Assembly: GCA_021464415.1 (NCBI GenBank)
Contig: CM038467.1
Coordinates: 66,655,159-66,719,158, forward strand
Source: Lonicera japonica
Taxonomy: Eukaryota > Streptophyta > Magnoliopsida > Dipsacales > Caprifoliaceae
Direction: 5' to 3'
Length of the DNA: 64,000 bases
Position numbers and translations under genes: made by a program. The notes under the pieces were generated by a model. That model worked only from the letters and a program-made list of their open reading frames with translations. It made no database searches and was not told the origin of the DNA. How positions within the stretch are numbered: position 1 is the first letter of the stretch; every line of letters begins with the position of its first letter. Shown here piece after piece: positions 47,599 through 61,792 of this stretch.

Positions 47599-48826
47599 TT
47601 TATAAGCTTAATTACTTCCCCAATAATTAATTAATTAAGGATACATTATTGCAATTATTCTATTCCATATATTCCCTCCGTGGAATTCTAAGCCCATTTT
47701 CACGTCACTCTGGCACAATGCAAACACTACGCATGGTCTTTTTATATATTTATATATATAAAGTCGTAATTTGTATACAAGACACCCGTAAAAGGCTGAT
47801 TCATTTATCTTTGAGACGCATTGAATATTTAAATGTGGTGATAGATCAAGTTGATTAGACTCACGGCTCCTGTTTAATAGATCATCTCTACTAAATTAAT
47901 TTCATCAAAAAAATTCAATTAAAAAGTGAGTTTATTAAACATTTCAAATTTCAATAGCCAGAAATGCATATATATATATATATTAATTTTTTAGTTAACT
48001 CATTTCTCAGTTAAATTTTTTGATAAAATTTAATAGAGATAATCTACTACTTTCAAAAAAACTAATTCATTTCACTTTGAGACACATTAGATATTTGAAT
48101 GTGGTGATGGACCAACTTGATTGGGGTCCACGGCTTGGTGAAAATGATTTCCCTGTTTAATAAATCATATCCACTAAATTTTATTAAATTTTTTTTGAAT
48201 CGGATCGGAAGTGAATTAACTAAATATCTTAAATTTGAACAGTTAGAAATGCGCATATATAACAATTTTTTTGATAAAATTTAATGGAGATGATTTACTA
48301 AATCATGAAAATTATTTTTACCAAATTTCATAAAAAATTACCAATTTATCCCTCAAAAGCCCTAATCCATATATATAGTATATATTGTTTAATATGTTGA
48401 GAAATGTGCCATATATATATATATACTTCTAGACGTAAGCTTTGAAGTGTTCAAATTAAGGAAAATATGATAGCTACATAAACTTCATTATTTGATTAAA
48501 CATTTATGCACTTTGTCGTACTAAAATAAAATATATTATGGTACAATAACAGTACTGGGCCACAAAGGTTTATAACATAAAAGACAACCCAATTAAATTT
48601 ACCATTTTTATTAAAACTGACAGGAGATAGAGTTGAAATCCTCTAGTAATTAGAAAGTCAAAAGTTAATCAAGGAATACTAATTAAGCCCATCCCCAAAG
48701 TGTTTTTTTTAGTCCCAGATATTTTTTAATATTACAGGTTAGCTTTTACGTAATGCGAAAAAGGACAGGTTAGCTTTTATGCAGCGCGATTAATTCTTAT
48801 TCGCGGAATCGTAGCTGGCTGCTAGC
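47599..48826. other. Upstream region of HAK5, repeat-rich
   Basis: This stretch includes the transporter promoter. Between about 47880 and 48350 there are four spaced blocks like GATAAAATTTAATGGAGATGAT, in both orientations. They are related to the fold-back elements at 46174 and 51389, so an old fold-back insertion probably sits here. The exact promoter elements are not evident. Confidence 0.4.
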
Positions 48827-48831
48827 CATTA

Positions 48832-50740
48832 TGTAACACTCCCGCCTTAATTAGTAGGATAACACCTGTAATTAAGACCTGGAGCGTTACTAACCCACCT
48901 TAGACGAGCTAAAGTAGGTTTGAAATAAATAATAAAATAATAAATCCAAGAAAATCACATAACCTGGAATAAACAACCATGGTACTCATGCTACGGGCGG
49001 TAATATAAAACATGAGTGCAATATACATCGATACACAGGCATGAAATCCAAAAGACATACACACTATGTTAACATGTATTACATAGTAAACAACAACCCA
49101 GGCTAGCTGTGGCTTGCCATGTACACACCTATATAACAAAAATGAGTCGGTATCAGAGATCCTCTATTTCGTTCCCGACCCAGTTGCCTCTTCTGTCATA
49201 TCCCTCTCCTGAATACCTGAATTGGTTTACATAAAAAGGGGTGAGCTCACAGCTCAGTAGGGGGGGTATAACAGGCAATATTACGTACGAAACATAATTA
49301 ACTATTTAATTATAAATCATGGCTCAACCAATAAAATAATGCATGCAGGTGCATATGTAGGTTACCTTCCTTGTGTCAACCATTATACCGAAAGAATACC
49401 AATGCCGAACCGAATAATAATAATAATAATAACCATGGGCCTGACCGCCCCCAAGAGATACCGAAGTTCGGCCGAATCATAATCATAAGAAGAAGAACGA
49501 GCCTGACCGTCCCAGAGAATAAGTCGAACATAATCACGATATAATATCATTCAGCCCATAAAAGATCATCATCATATCATAATATAATTGGACCACATGT
49601 CCATCCATATCATATCACAGAATCACTAGTGCTTTGCCGATGCCTAGATTTTCGGGCTACTCACCGCTGGCTCTAGACAGCCGACCTCATTGCTGTCCCC
49701 CGGGGGTTTAGGGATTTTCAACCCAAGGGCACCGAGCCCTACTTATTTTCACATCGGCAAGCACTAGTCAATATATATTTCTTTCATCATCGAAGGGCCA
49801 CAATAGCAATCATATCAAACCCATCACAGAACCGTATCACATCCCAGAATAATTCAGCAGATATAAAAAGCTTTCGGCACCTAAATACAAGATATATGCG
49901 CACATGATAGGCCATAAGAATAATCCGAGCTTGTCAAAAAGTCTCCAAAAATTTGGTTGACACAATGACGATACACAGTATGCATAACATGCTAATAAAT
50001 GAATATTTGAAACAATTTATGCCATATACTCACAACAAATCTCTATACATGTCCCTTGATGTATATAATTCATTAATTAAATAATTTTATAAATATAAAA
50101 TATTTATACATTCAAGGGATATCTCATGTATATCAAATAATACAAATGTATCAAGTATAATGGCATATCTTGCTTCAAATAACATACACATGGCTTAATA
50201 AATCATAAAACATCATCATCCTCATCATATAATAATTTTAAAACAAAGACGATTAAAATATGATGATTCATGTATAATAAAATTATACTATCAGCTTTTA
50301 AAAATAATTAAACCCCTACCTCAGAATATTTAGCCCCAAATAATAAAATTTGAGTTGATATCCAAACCCCGACCGGCACAACTCTACAATTCTTATACCG
50401 TTGCGTAGCCCTCAACGTATAGAACAACTTTCCCTTAAGGCTCGACTCGATTCGGCGAAATTTTGATGACCAATTGCTAAGAAGAAACCTTCGTACCTAT
50501 TTTCTTTTTTTCTTACTGACGCTCGGCAAAAACGAAAGCAAAAAGATGAAAATGGCGGAACAGTGGAGTCGGTGGCTTAAAAACATAAAAATCTAACTTT
50601 ATGTTTAATTATGAAAATTAATCCTAAAGTTTCATAACTTTATTATTTTAACCCTGAACTTTTACAACTTTACAATTTAGTCCATACTTAACCAAGAAAT
50701 ATGTGTCTAATTTACACTAATTATATTAAGGGGTATTACA
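48832..50740 (+). mobile_element. Solo LTR, family A, copy 2
   Basis: The 1,909-bp sequence begins TGTAACACTCC and ends GGGTATTACA. The perfect 5-bp duplication CATTA lies at 48827-48831 and 50741-50745. It matches the copy at 1336-3432 along most of its length but is clearly diverged and lacks the ACCGGT inverted-repeat block. There is no internal coding sequence. Confidence 0.87.
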
Positions 50741-50745
50741 CATTA

Positions 50746-51388
50746 AATGTTTTGTAGTTACCGAGATCTGATCTGGAAAGCTCATAGTCGAACTCAAAAC
50801 TAATTTCAAATTAAAATATAATTTGGTTTAATTTGTGTATAATAAAGCCTTGTGCTTAGGGCCGATTTAGAAAATTTTTTAAAAGTGAAGCAAGTATAAT
50901 ACTGCATACTATATATCACTTTACATAAATTAAAGAAGAAAATTTAATATTAACATTACTTTTGTTTAAGATTAAGAATGGCAAGATTAGTATTATTAGT
51001 CATTTTTTAAAAAAAAAATTAAAGGAGAAAAACTTATATATATATATATATATATATATTTGTAAGTTTTAAAAATAATTATGAGAATAAAAGTACAATT
51101 TTTAAAAATTTAAAATATATAAATATATATATTGAGATGAATTTGATTAATTAGTAAGTAGCTGGCTGATATATCATACTTTTTGAAATTGTACTTTTAT
51201 TTGCACAATTTCTTAACTCAATACTTATCAATTCGTACGGACTAATACTTTTAGTTACAATTTTCTGTCACAAAAATATTAGAAAAATATTTTTAACTAT
51301 AAAAAACTGCTGCTAAAAGTCTAATACGTATGAGAAATTTTCTCTCCACATATGTGTACACTCTATTATATATATATATATGTATATA
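50746..51388. other. AT-rich intergenic, no gene seen
   Basis: Low-complexity AT sequence with TATATA runs near 51036-51058 and 51368-51387. Nothing else is recognised. Confidence 0.4.
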
Positions 51389-51792
51389 GGGAGCATTTCC
51401 CATAAGGACCTTAACTTAAGGTCCTTATTTACGGACTTGCCCTTTTGGCACGCTTCTCGATGAAATTTTTTGATGAAATTTGGTGGGGATGTTCTTTATC
51501 GTGTGTAGAACATCTCCACCAAATTTCATCAAAAAATTCAACCGGAAAGTGGGTTAACTACATGATTGAAAAATGTTGGACATATATATATCTATTTCTG
51601 GACCAATATTTTTCAATCCTGTAGTTAACCTACTTCCCGGTTGAATTTTTTGATGAACTTTGGTGGAGATGTTCTACACACGATGAGGAACATCCCCACC
51701 AAATTTCATCAAAAAATTCCATCGGGAAGTGTGTCAAATGGCCCGGTCCGTAAATAAGGACCTTAAATTAAGGTCCTTACTTGAAATTTTCC
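51389..51792. mobile_element. Fold-back MITE with nested palindromes
   Basis: The two arms pair over about 190 bp: the left starts GGAGCATTTCCCATAAGGACC and the right ends with GGTCCTTACTTGAAATTTTCC. Within each arm AAGGACCTTAA...TTAAGGTCCTT is itself a palindrome. It is flanked by TATATA runs on both sides, which hides the duplication. It is noncoding and related to the 46174 element. Confidence 0.7.
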
Positions 51793-52186
51793 ATATATAT
51801 ATATATATTTAATTTCACTTTTCAATCCGGATTTTATTTAGATAAACTAGCTCTTTCCCACAAAAAAATTAAATTGATTAAGCTCAAATGAGAGCCAATT
51901 AAGCATTTATATATATAAGGTGATTTTTAATTTTTTTTGCCTGTTGAGATATCCTTTCAATTATATATGACTTATAATGTTTTCTAGCTAGTTATATAAT
52001 TACTAAACATTTGATAACAATATAGAAAATGATTAAAAAAAAAAATTTACTGATTTTATGGGAAGTTGAAAAATATGTTAACGTTCATTACATGGGACGA
52101 CCTAATTAATTATCTGTTAAATTTATATGATAATACATTATAAAACATTCATATAGGTACCATGTAGTATATAAATTAAAAATTTC

Positions 52187-52571
52187 GGGTAATTAACAAA
52201 AATGACCCTTGAAGTTTGACCAATGTCCCTCGCTAGCCCCTAAAGTTTAATTTTCGGCTTAAGCATCCTTAAAGTTTCTAATTTGTCTCTCACTAGTTCA
52301 AAACTGGATGCTCCATTAAAAACATGGATGGAAAAGACACGTGGATGGATGAGTGAGGGACAAATTTCAAACTTCAGGAAATTATTCTCAGAGGTTTTCA
52401 AACTTCAGGGTTTATTTTCTAAGGTTTCCCGTCCAGTTTTTAACGGAGCATCCAGTTTTGGACAAGTGGGGGAAAATTGGAAACTTTAAAGATGCTTCAG
52501 CCAAAAATTGAACTTTAAAAACGAGCGAGAGATTCGGGTCAAACTTTATGGGTCATTTTTGCTAATTACCC
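52187..52571. mobile_element. Mutator-like MITE
   Basis: The ends GGGTAATTAACAAAAATGACC and (reverse) GGGTAATTAGCAAAAATGACC match almost fully, and the arms pair through most of the 385 bp. The flanking 9-mers AAAAATTTC (52178-52186) and AATAATTTC (52572-52580) differ at one base, fitting an aged 9-bp duplication. Confidence 0.7.
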
Positions 52572-52580
52572 AATAATTTC

Positions 52581-54033
52581 CTTACGCATAGTGCTTAATT
52601 ATGATTCTCTGAAAACAGCTTGATTGTATTTGAAGTTGTCCCTTGACTCACTGGCAAGTTCAATTTGTCTAAAACCCACTATTATATTGCAATTGTTTTT
52701 GAGTACTACTTGGATTATCTTTCTAGCCCTCATTACGCGTTTATTTGTCAGTGTTGAGTTCTTTAACACGCTTGAGATGAAAAATTATTATTGTATGTAT
52801 GATGTGTTGCGTTAATATGGCTATTGTTTATTCAAATAGAGTTTTTACCGGTTAATAAAATAAAATAATATAGTATACTGAATAAAGTATGATCTACTTT
52901 TAGGAAGAGTAAGTAGATTTATGAATTTTACTTAATTAGACAAAAACAGAAAATCGTTATTTAGTCATATGATAAACTAAATAACAAATAACAAATATTT
53001 TAATAAAATAATAGTTATTAATTTATTTTTTATTTAATATTCGTTAAATTAATAAGTTGACATTATATATATATATATATATTATCCTACGTTGCTCTAA
53101 GTTTGCTTGTTAGGCCTGTTCATAATACCGTTGACTTTCTACCAATAATTGCTATTTAGTTGACATTCTTTACGATTATATATATTTTAATTATGTGTAT
53201 ACATATATATTCACACAACTATACAAATGTATATATATTTTAATAGACGCAGATGGATAGATTCAAGCGGTTCAAATAGAAAGAGAGTGGAGATGGGAAT
53301 TGAATATGAACGCTCTATGCGAATATTCATGCTTTCAATCACTTGAGGTCGCATATTCATGCTTTCAATCACTTGAGGTCAGACAAGGATTCATAATTGT
53401 CTTTCAATCACTAGAGGTTAAATCGGACTTACGACTTCTCAGTTGTGAGAGGTGAAGATCGATGCCACTTAAATTAAAACTCGTGGTTTTGTTTTTTAAC
53501 AAAACACTACGCTACATCCAACCAACGTACAACCTAGATCTCTTTAAAGCTTAGATTAAAAAATAATTTATGTATGACAACAATCTTGTGTGTTGGGTGG
53601 TTGGTATTATTCTTTTTCTCGTAACAAGAAAGTCACCATTCGATTTATATGGATGTAATACCAAGCCCTTCACTATCTGCACTCATTTTAGCTGTTGTGT
53701 GTCCACCATTTATGGTGGTAATATAATTCTATACAAATAAAAATATTGCATTATTAATATATTGTTATGTTATCGTTTGTTTAAAATATAATAATACATG
53801 TATTGTTTTTGTTGAGTTGAACCAATAATTGCTATTCTGGTTGACATTCTTCCCACTAATATATAATTTTGATTTTGCCTAGAAGTTTTTTGGAATATGT
53901 ACTTTAGCAAATATCTTTATATGATTGTTTAATGTATGTTTATTTTATTTTCTCTCTCGAATTTTATGGCACGCTTCCGTGTCTTTTAATAAGATTGACT
54001 TCTAATATCATATCATATACTATACTATAAGAT
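52581..54033. other. AT-rich intergenic, no gene seen
   Basis: A short tandem duplication of about 27 bp (ATTCATGCTTTCAATCACTTG core) lies at about 53325-53375, with a third worn copy near 53400. A TATATA run is near 53070. No gene was recognised. Confidence 0.4.
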
Positions 54034-54500
54034 ATCCTTTGATTTGCGGATTTGAGAATTCAAGAAAAGAAAGTCATTACTTTTCTTTGTTTGATAAGCA
54101 CAAATTCCCGAAATACTTTCCTAACAGAGGGAAAGTACGGGGGAAATCATTTCACTCAGATCCATGATTTTTTATTGAATTGATTTCCTGTCTAATTAAA
54201 TTCCAGCATTTATTAAAAAAGTTTTGGACAACAATATTCCTACCTAAATATGCTATTGCCAAATTTACCCATTTATGATGTTGTTTTTATTTTAAAATAC
54301 AAGTGTATTATTGAAATATTGATATATTTTTACGTTCCTTTCTTGTACGAACCAAACACAAGAAGGAAAATTAGATAGTATTTCCTAAATACTTTCCATA
54401 CTTTACCAAACACAGGGAAATAAACTTGACATGAACTTTAGTTTCCCACCTTTTGGGAAGACAAGGGAATTGATTTACCTTATGTGAATCAAACGAGGCC
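54034..54500. mobile_element. Possible MITE sharing the GGCCTCGTTTGATTC end
   Basis: The right end, read in reverse, is GGCCTCGTTTGATTCACAT, the same terminus as the element at 41839. The left end (ATCCTTTGATTTGCGG) is a weak match. The interior has repeated TTTCCTAAATACTTTCC-type motifs. Confidence 0.35.
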
Positions 54501-55431
54501 TAATAGTATTACAAAAGACGTCATCTATTTCACTCATATTAATTATGCTCATAAGTAAGTATTAATTATGGAGGAAGTAATCATAAAGTTACATTTGACA
54601 GTATTTCTTAGATTTAATTAATTAAGGTATTACCTTTTAAGTTTTTTTTAATAAAATAACCTACATTTTTGTTAACAATTTAATAATAACCTACATTATT
54701 ATACTAGTATTTCGAATTTCTCAAAGGGTCTCTTCTCTCCTTCATCTTTCAATGTAAAGCATTGTAAATGTCCACACGCTATATAGTTATAAATTATGGA
54801 TGAGTACGTGCAAAATTTGTTTCATGAGACTATATAAAGAAGATGTTGAAACATGTCCAGTAAAGGCAACTATTTATATATATTGCAACTATTCCTTGAG
54901 TTGTTCACCAAAAAATAATTTCTTGAGTTGCAATTATATTTATATATTTACAGGTTTTATATACTCTTTTTAATTTGTTTGTACGTTAATTCTAAAAAAA
55001 AAGCTTTAATTGTTATTCTTAAGAAATACTGGATGTTGTTAAGCGGAAGCTATTAGTTTAATTAAGATTTAATAGTATGTTCACAAACTATAAGTTATAA
55101 TTAAATTTCATTTGCTCGAGTTTTAATATTTTTTTTTAGTATAGGTTAAATTTGTTGTGAAAAGTTAAGAGAGTGCTTGGGATGTTCATTTCAATTAAAT
55201 TGGTGTTTTCAAATTCACTATTATGATAAGTTCTTAAATTTTATCTTGATCAAAATTTATTGTCAAGTATTTAATTAGTGGTGGATAGATATGAAAATGA
55301 TGACACTCCCATACTTAACAAGTGATTTTATTATAGGTATGAAACTTAAAGTCCATCTAATAAGAAGAAAAAGGTAATTAACAACATTATCAATGTTTAT
55401 AAAAATGAGAGAGAAAACATATAATATAAAT
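54501..55431. other. AT-rich intergenic, no gene seen
   Basis: No coding signal, repeat array or RNA gene was recognised in this stretch. Confidence 0.4.
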
Positions 55432-56550
55432 TTAGAGAAAATGGGGTTTAAGTATCGCCTCCATAATTATATTCAAGCTAGAGATGCCTTATTATATCAA
55501 AATAGATAGAGGACTTTCTCACAATTTACTTTAGCCACAAGAACAATTTTCAAATCATTGTTCACTGAGAGGATACACCCTTTTTTTTGTCAATTATACC
55601 CTTATTACAGTCTTTTTTTTTATTACCATTGGTGGTTGTTAAGCCTAACTAATTACATCCTCCACCACCGCCCACTGGAGTTCCGGCGGCCACTTCGGAG
55701 CTCCGATCCAGTGACCATTCTTGTACCTCCAACAAGGACAAGAGTGCTATGGCAATAATTTTTATGTAGTGCAAAAACAAATTTGCACTCAAATTTAAGT
55801 CTTTAATTGCTTGCAAATGTATTGCAAAAATGAATTGGTACAAAAATTTATATCTTAATTTGTCTAAGGATTTAGTACAAAAATATATTTGCACAAAAAA
55901 TTATAACATTAGTTGTTTGCGAATTTAGTGCAAAAACAATTTGCATAAAAAATATATCATGAGTTACTTGAGAATTTAGTGCAAATATGTTTTTGCACTA
56001 AAATATGTATCATTTGTTGCTTGCGGATTTAGTGCAAAAACAAATTTGCACTAAAATATGTATCATTATTTGATAGCGGATTTAGTTAAAAAGCATATTT
56101 GCACTAAAAATATATTTTGAGTTGCTTGAGGATTTAGTGCAAAAACATATTTGAACTAAGAAATGTATCATTTTTGCTTGCAGATTTAGTGCAAAAACAG
56201 TTTTGCACTAAAATATGCATCATTAGTCGCAATCGATTTAGTGCAAAAAATAGATTTGCAGTACCAATGTCGGAGCTTTGGTGAGGTCATAATACTCTAG
56301 TAATAGTTACCAGAACTCCGGAGGAGGATAATGGTGGTGGTGGGGGCTGGTGGTGACTAATTTATTTTTAAGAAAAAAATAAAAGATATGGATGAAGGGT
56401 ATTTTAAGTAAAAGAAAAATGAGTGTCCTTATTTTAAAATGAAAATGTAAAATGTTATTTCTTTGAATATAATTATGGAAGAAGCCCTTTTAACTCATTG
56501 TCTCATAAATTTATAAATGTGCCCGTGTATCGCACGGGTTAGAAAACTAG
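55432..56550 (+). mobile_element. Helitron-like non-autonomous element with internal tandem repeats
   Basis: The right end is a short hairpin (CCCGTGTATCGCACGGG) followed 10 bp later by CTAG and then T, the usual Helitron 3' end and insertion site. Inside, about nine units of TTTAGTGCAAAAACAAATTTGCACTAAA and variants repeat every 48-56 bp (about 55765-56260), each itself palindromic. Flanking blocks are inverted copies of each other (CTCCATAATTATATTCAA near 55460 and its reverse near 56470, and GGAGTTCCGG near 55677 and its reverse near 56315). The left boundary given is the start of the inverted block. The true 5' TC end was not identified. There is no Rep/helicase gene. Confidence 0.55.
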
Positions 56551-57075
56551 TTATATATTACAGGTTTGGCACATGCACTACGAGTATAATTTTTTTTTAA
56601 AAAAATAATAAATACATTTTACATTTAAATATTTGTAGAAACTCGTGAATACACTGCAAGTTAATTAATTAATTAAGTGGGGCTATAACTTTACGCATAT
56701 TTGAAAATTAATACAAGTAAAAAGTTGTAAATAGCTATAGGGAAGTATGAGCATATTACAAAAAATCAAAAAATTAAAATTAAAAATTAAAATTAAAACT
56801 AAAATAAATAAATAAATAAAAATGTAGGTGTCATAACTGGGCATTGAAAGTAGGAGGAACTATGCCCTTTCTGATAGATGTTACTAACACATGGCAAACT
56901 CTCTTTTAATCTAATTTTATTAATATTACAAATATTTAGCAACCCTCTTTTAATAGCGTTTTATTAGTATAGCTAAATATGATAACTCACACTTTTAAGC
57001 AATCTATGAATTACAAATTTTTTAACAACTCCTCTTTTTGATCACAGAGTGAGTAGACGAGGTTGGATATGTTAT
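56551..57075. other. AT-rich intergenic, no gene seen
   Basis: This is low-complexity sequence, with an AAATTAAAATT-type run near 56770. Confidence 0.4.
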
Positions 57076-60000
57076 TGTGATGCCTCGAATCTCGTTAAGA
57101 GATTTAGACTTTCGGAACTTGGTTAATCACAATGCTGAATGCAGACAGCAAGTGTAAAGTTACATTAGATTAAAATATTATTTAAAACAAGTCGTGTTAA
57201 TGTCTCGTATAAAAATTTCGGCATGTAAAGTCAGTAAAATCAACATTTTTCAACCTATAAGTAGTAAAACAATTTTATCATACAAAGTCTCCACATCTTA
57301 AAACAATTTACTGAAGTCTACTTAAAATTAAATATAAACCCAGTCCATTAAAAAGAGTATTTAATTACAAATATAAAAGAGTACGCAAGTCCAAAATATT
57401 TTACAACTTAGTCCTTAGCATAAGGGAGATACTAAGAGCACCACCAAAATACTCAGGGACACCAAACTTTATAAAAATTATTTTTATTTTCACAGAGCCA
57501 CCACCCAAAATACATACATGCGTAGACATATATACATATACATACTAAACACAAGAGAGAAGAGAAATAAAGGTTTTAAGTGGGTTTTCATCTACTTCAT
57601 TCTCTCCATCTATCATCTTCATCTTCATCATCTTCACATCTTTATTTCTTATTTATTTTCTTAAGCCTTTACTAGCTACAACCAAACATGACAGTAGGAC
57701 ACAACAACCGGTCACCAAGTTTGGGGTTTTAATATTAATTGGGCACTGTGTGTATGTAACTTAATTTTTTGTCCTCTGTTTGTCTCTCTTAGTTCTAACT
57801 CCCTTGAATTTTTCCGTTGGATGGGAACTCTATACTATCACTTCAGTTAGACATTTATGTACTTGATAAAAAGAAAAATGAATCTTCGATGTCAGTGTAG
57901 ATCTTGGTTAGGGTGCATTTTAATTCATATGATCTTTTTTCTAAGGACTTGATTTCAGTTTATTTAGCTCTTTGAGTTGGAAGCAAATGCACTTCAATGG
58001 AATTCGATATAAAGAGAGAAAGAAATTGAATGTATTTTGAGCATGGGTTAGTAGTAGTTGAAAGAGATTAGATGAAGTTGAAATTATAAGCATACCGTTT
58101 AGAAGGAGCGTGGTGTCCCAGAGTTAATTTAGTGGTACTATGCGTAAAGCTAGGACTACAAAATGGTTCATGATCATTAGAATCTTCTATGGAGATGGAT
58201 CACGTGCGACCTATGAGACTTAACCTGCAAGACTATTAGAAAATGGGAGTGAATCAAAACTGGGCTCGGTGGAAACTAATTTAAGTTTTATATAGAAATA
58301 CATATTGTAAACCACATACACATCCCCTTTATACAAAATAAGATTCGTAACTAATAGCATGCAGAACACATCTAATAGTCTTAGGTCGCATATTGTAAAC
58401 TAATTTAAGAAGACTTTATAGAAATATGGTACCCATTAAAGTTTACAATATGGTACCAGAGTTTTAAACACATACATATTGTATATTGTAAACAGAGTTT
58501 TGTATTTCTATAGAAGATTTGTATTTCTTAAAGACTTTTCATTAATCGGCCACTCATCTATAACTTAATGGGCAACTTTAGACTACATGATTATATTTCC
58601 ACTTTAATCATTAGTTCTTTTATGTATCTTTTGAATCCGATCTCTTTAACAAGAATATATACTAAGTATTAGTCTCACAATCTTAACAATAATAAGAGGA
58701 ACAATCATAACAATAACAACAACCATAATAAGAATAAACACGTAAAGGTCAATATGTCGGGCCTCTAGTGTAGTGCCCTAGCTTCACCCCATGGTCGACT
58801 AGGCCTAAAACATCAGTCCTCGAATGAAATCAAGCTTTAAACTGCTCTTATCTCTTTCAAATGAGTAAACTTCCTAAGGACTATGTCGTAACTTGTGATT
58901 CATTTGGATTTATACCCATACAAGACATTTTTTCGGGTATTACCCTTCAAATAGTTACCAAGAAGGTCATTCATATAAGCAAATTCCTACAAGGATGGAA
59001 CTACTCTAGGAGATGTCCACCTTATAATGTGAGTACCTAATCGTCCGAAACACATAGTCCGTTTGTAGAGCCACATGAAACTACTATGTTACCGGGGAAA
59101 TTTCTAAGCGCAGGATACACAACATAGTAAGAAGGAAAAATACATTGAGTGAGTTATCCCTTGCGCTTTGGTGGACTTTCAGCCACTTGGCGGTAGGCAC
59201 CTTGAGTACTTTTCATGCACGGTTTAATGCCTTTCACCCAGGTGGCCTATGTCCCTTGTTATTGATCCAACCTATACTATCCAAGATAAATGTGTAAAAC
59301 CAACCCATATGTGTATTGCAACATCAGTAATATATATTCATCCATACCACAATCATCCCACTCACAACCATAACAAACATATGGATACCAATGATAAGTA
59401 GTTTCCAGGCCAAACACAAATTCATATATAGTTTTCGTATAATAAAATGCCAAATTATTTATTAAACACATAGCGTTATCACTTTAAGTATAGATATGTG
59501 TATTTTAACTAAGGCTCTAGATTCTTCATGGTTCTTAACTCATCCAATCCAAATGGCCAATCGCACTACCGTTTTATTATACAATCATACCTTGTGATAT
59601 AACTATTCATTTCTAATCAATTCTTGCCAAGGGTGTATCTCAAGTGATCATTTAGTGCCCAACAAGTCATATATGTAATATGAGGGCCGTACAATGCATA
59701 ATATAGTTTACACGTATCATTCCCAACCAAGGCTACTCTTCACTACATCCTAACAAGTTCATCAATATGTGTTCCTATGATGTTTTAGAGTAATATCTCC
59801 ATCAATAGTTTCCACACTAGAGTGCATATGCCATTATACTCCAATTTATCGTATATATACATTTTCGTCTTGGTGGGTGTTACTGCAAATCACAAAAATA
59901 ATGACCCATTTGTGAAATTAGTTGTATAAATGTGTACATCTATTGATTATAAGCCATAATCAATCTATTTCAAGTACAATTCAAAAGCCGCAATTTCTAG

Positions 60001-60410
60001 TTTATACACTTCGTACAAAATGGATTCCTAATGTTGTGTGTAATACTCTCTAATGCAACACATAATGGTATAAAATCGAGTTGTGCACTAGTGTTCCCAC
60101 CTCCATGAAGTTAGATTAACAAGATTTAAGCAATTGGATGAGATGATGATGGATGGACTGAAATGATTCCCACAAAAACTCCAAGCCCTAAGGTAGAAGA
60201 TGGTGAAGAACAAGTCTTTCTTGAAGATTCCAAGCTCCAATCTTTGATCCAAGTTGAAATCCCTCTTCAATCACCACCAATAAATCCTCTCCATCTATCT
60301 ATAGAAGCTCTCAATGTGTATGGGGATGAAACGCTCGAAATGGTGGTGTTTAGGGTGTTAAATGGGATGAAAATCGAGTCAACACACAAAAATATCAATT
60401 TTGACTAAAC
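57076..60410 (+). repeat. Decayed LTR-like sequence, boundaries uncertain
   Basis: The start TGTGATGCCTCGAATCTC resembles the start of gypsy LTRs and mirrors the end at 616. The text from about 58740 to 60400 has the look of an LTR (short CT-rich blocks, AAGCTCTCAATG also seen near 136). I could not find a matching right end or a target duplication. No open frame of interest is present. Confidence 0.25.
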
Positions 60411-61744
60411 AAAATACAAAATAGAAGTTAAAGATAATTATGTACCGAATGGAAATTGTAAAAACTAAATAAAAAGTAAAAAATTACAAACCAAATCTAA
60501 ATTTGAGAAAGTTTTATTAATGAGCTAGTTTGATACTAAATGTAATATTTCAAATAATATAGATATTTATAATATTAATATATATATAATACAAATATGG
60601 TACGGTATACCGATAGTAACAAAATTTAGTAAAATACATTATCGATTCAATATGAATACCATATTATTACATATTTGTATTAGTTTTTAATATAAAATTG
60701 GCACGATACAATTCGTAATTGATACGATTCAATATAATCTATACAACTATAACTAGAAACGAGTGAATTTGCATAATTTTGGGAGGTTTTTTATTTTATT
60801 TTAACACTATTATTATTATTTTAAGAAAAATATATAGTTAATTAGATTTAAATTCACAACCTACCTAAAAGCTTATAACAGAATTTGAAACGATTAAGCT
60901 AATAATATTTCTATATTTAATTATTCTCAATCTAACTTACGCATGCTTTGAATGTGAGTCCATATTCAGCTTAAGGAATACTTATGGTGGTTCTTTTGAA
61001 TCACCAATTAAAAGGAATTGAAATCACCCACTAAGAGGAATTGTTGGCGCCAGGTATTCGAATCTTACCAAACTCAACCAACTCTCACGCATTATTTCAC
61101 TGTTCACATATTTTCCTTTCTAGAAACCTTTGTAGTAGTTTTCTTTTTACAGAAACATATTTCTTTGATCCATTACTTCTAGTCTAGTAATGGTGGTTGT
61201 GGTGCTCTATCGGTGTCTCTGCCAATTAAGGAAACAAGTGTGTTTTATTAAGCTTATTTGCTTGCTGCTAATTCCTTCATTTAAAACGAAAATTTTCATC
61301 GTGATTTTGTAATTTGAACTGATCTGATAAAAAATATATATTCAATACCCAACAATTGCTTTGCCGTAATATGAAATTTAATGCATATCCAATCGTCTTT
61401 GAAGATTTTTCTTTGTCTTCTCCTTCATTACTCGAAAGAATTGGAAATTACAAAGTCCAAATCAAATTCTCTTGTTAATTGACCTAATCTAGAGGTATAA
61501 AATCCAAATATGATCAACTATAGCTATTACATTTATTTACAGAATATATTAGGGTTGGAGATACAACCCAAAATCAATTGATAAGGGTGCTGAAGCCCTG
61601 TAATTTTAGATGGTGCTTGTATATTTTTTTTTGCCTTCGAATTGAACACTAAATGCTTAATGTTGAATAAACCATATGCTAATTGTGTTTGTTTTCTAGC
61701 TGAACAAACCTCTGAATAAATGTTGTTTATTTGACTCTGAATGC

Positions 61745-61792
<48 letters not shown>

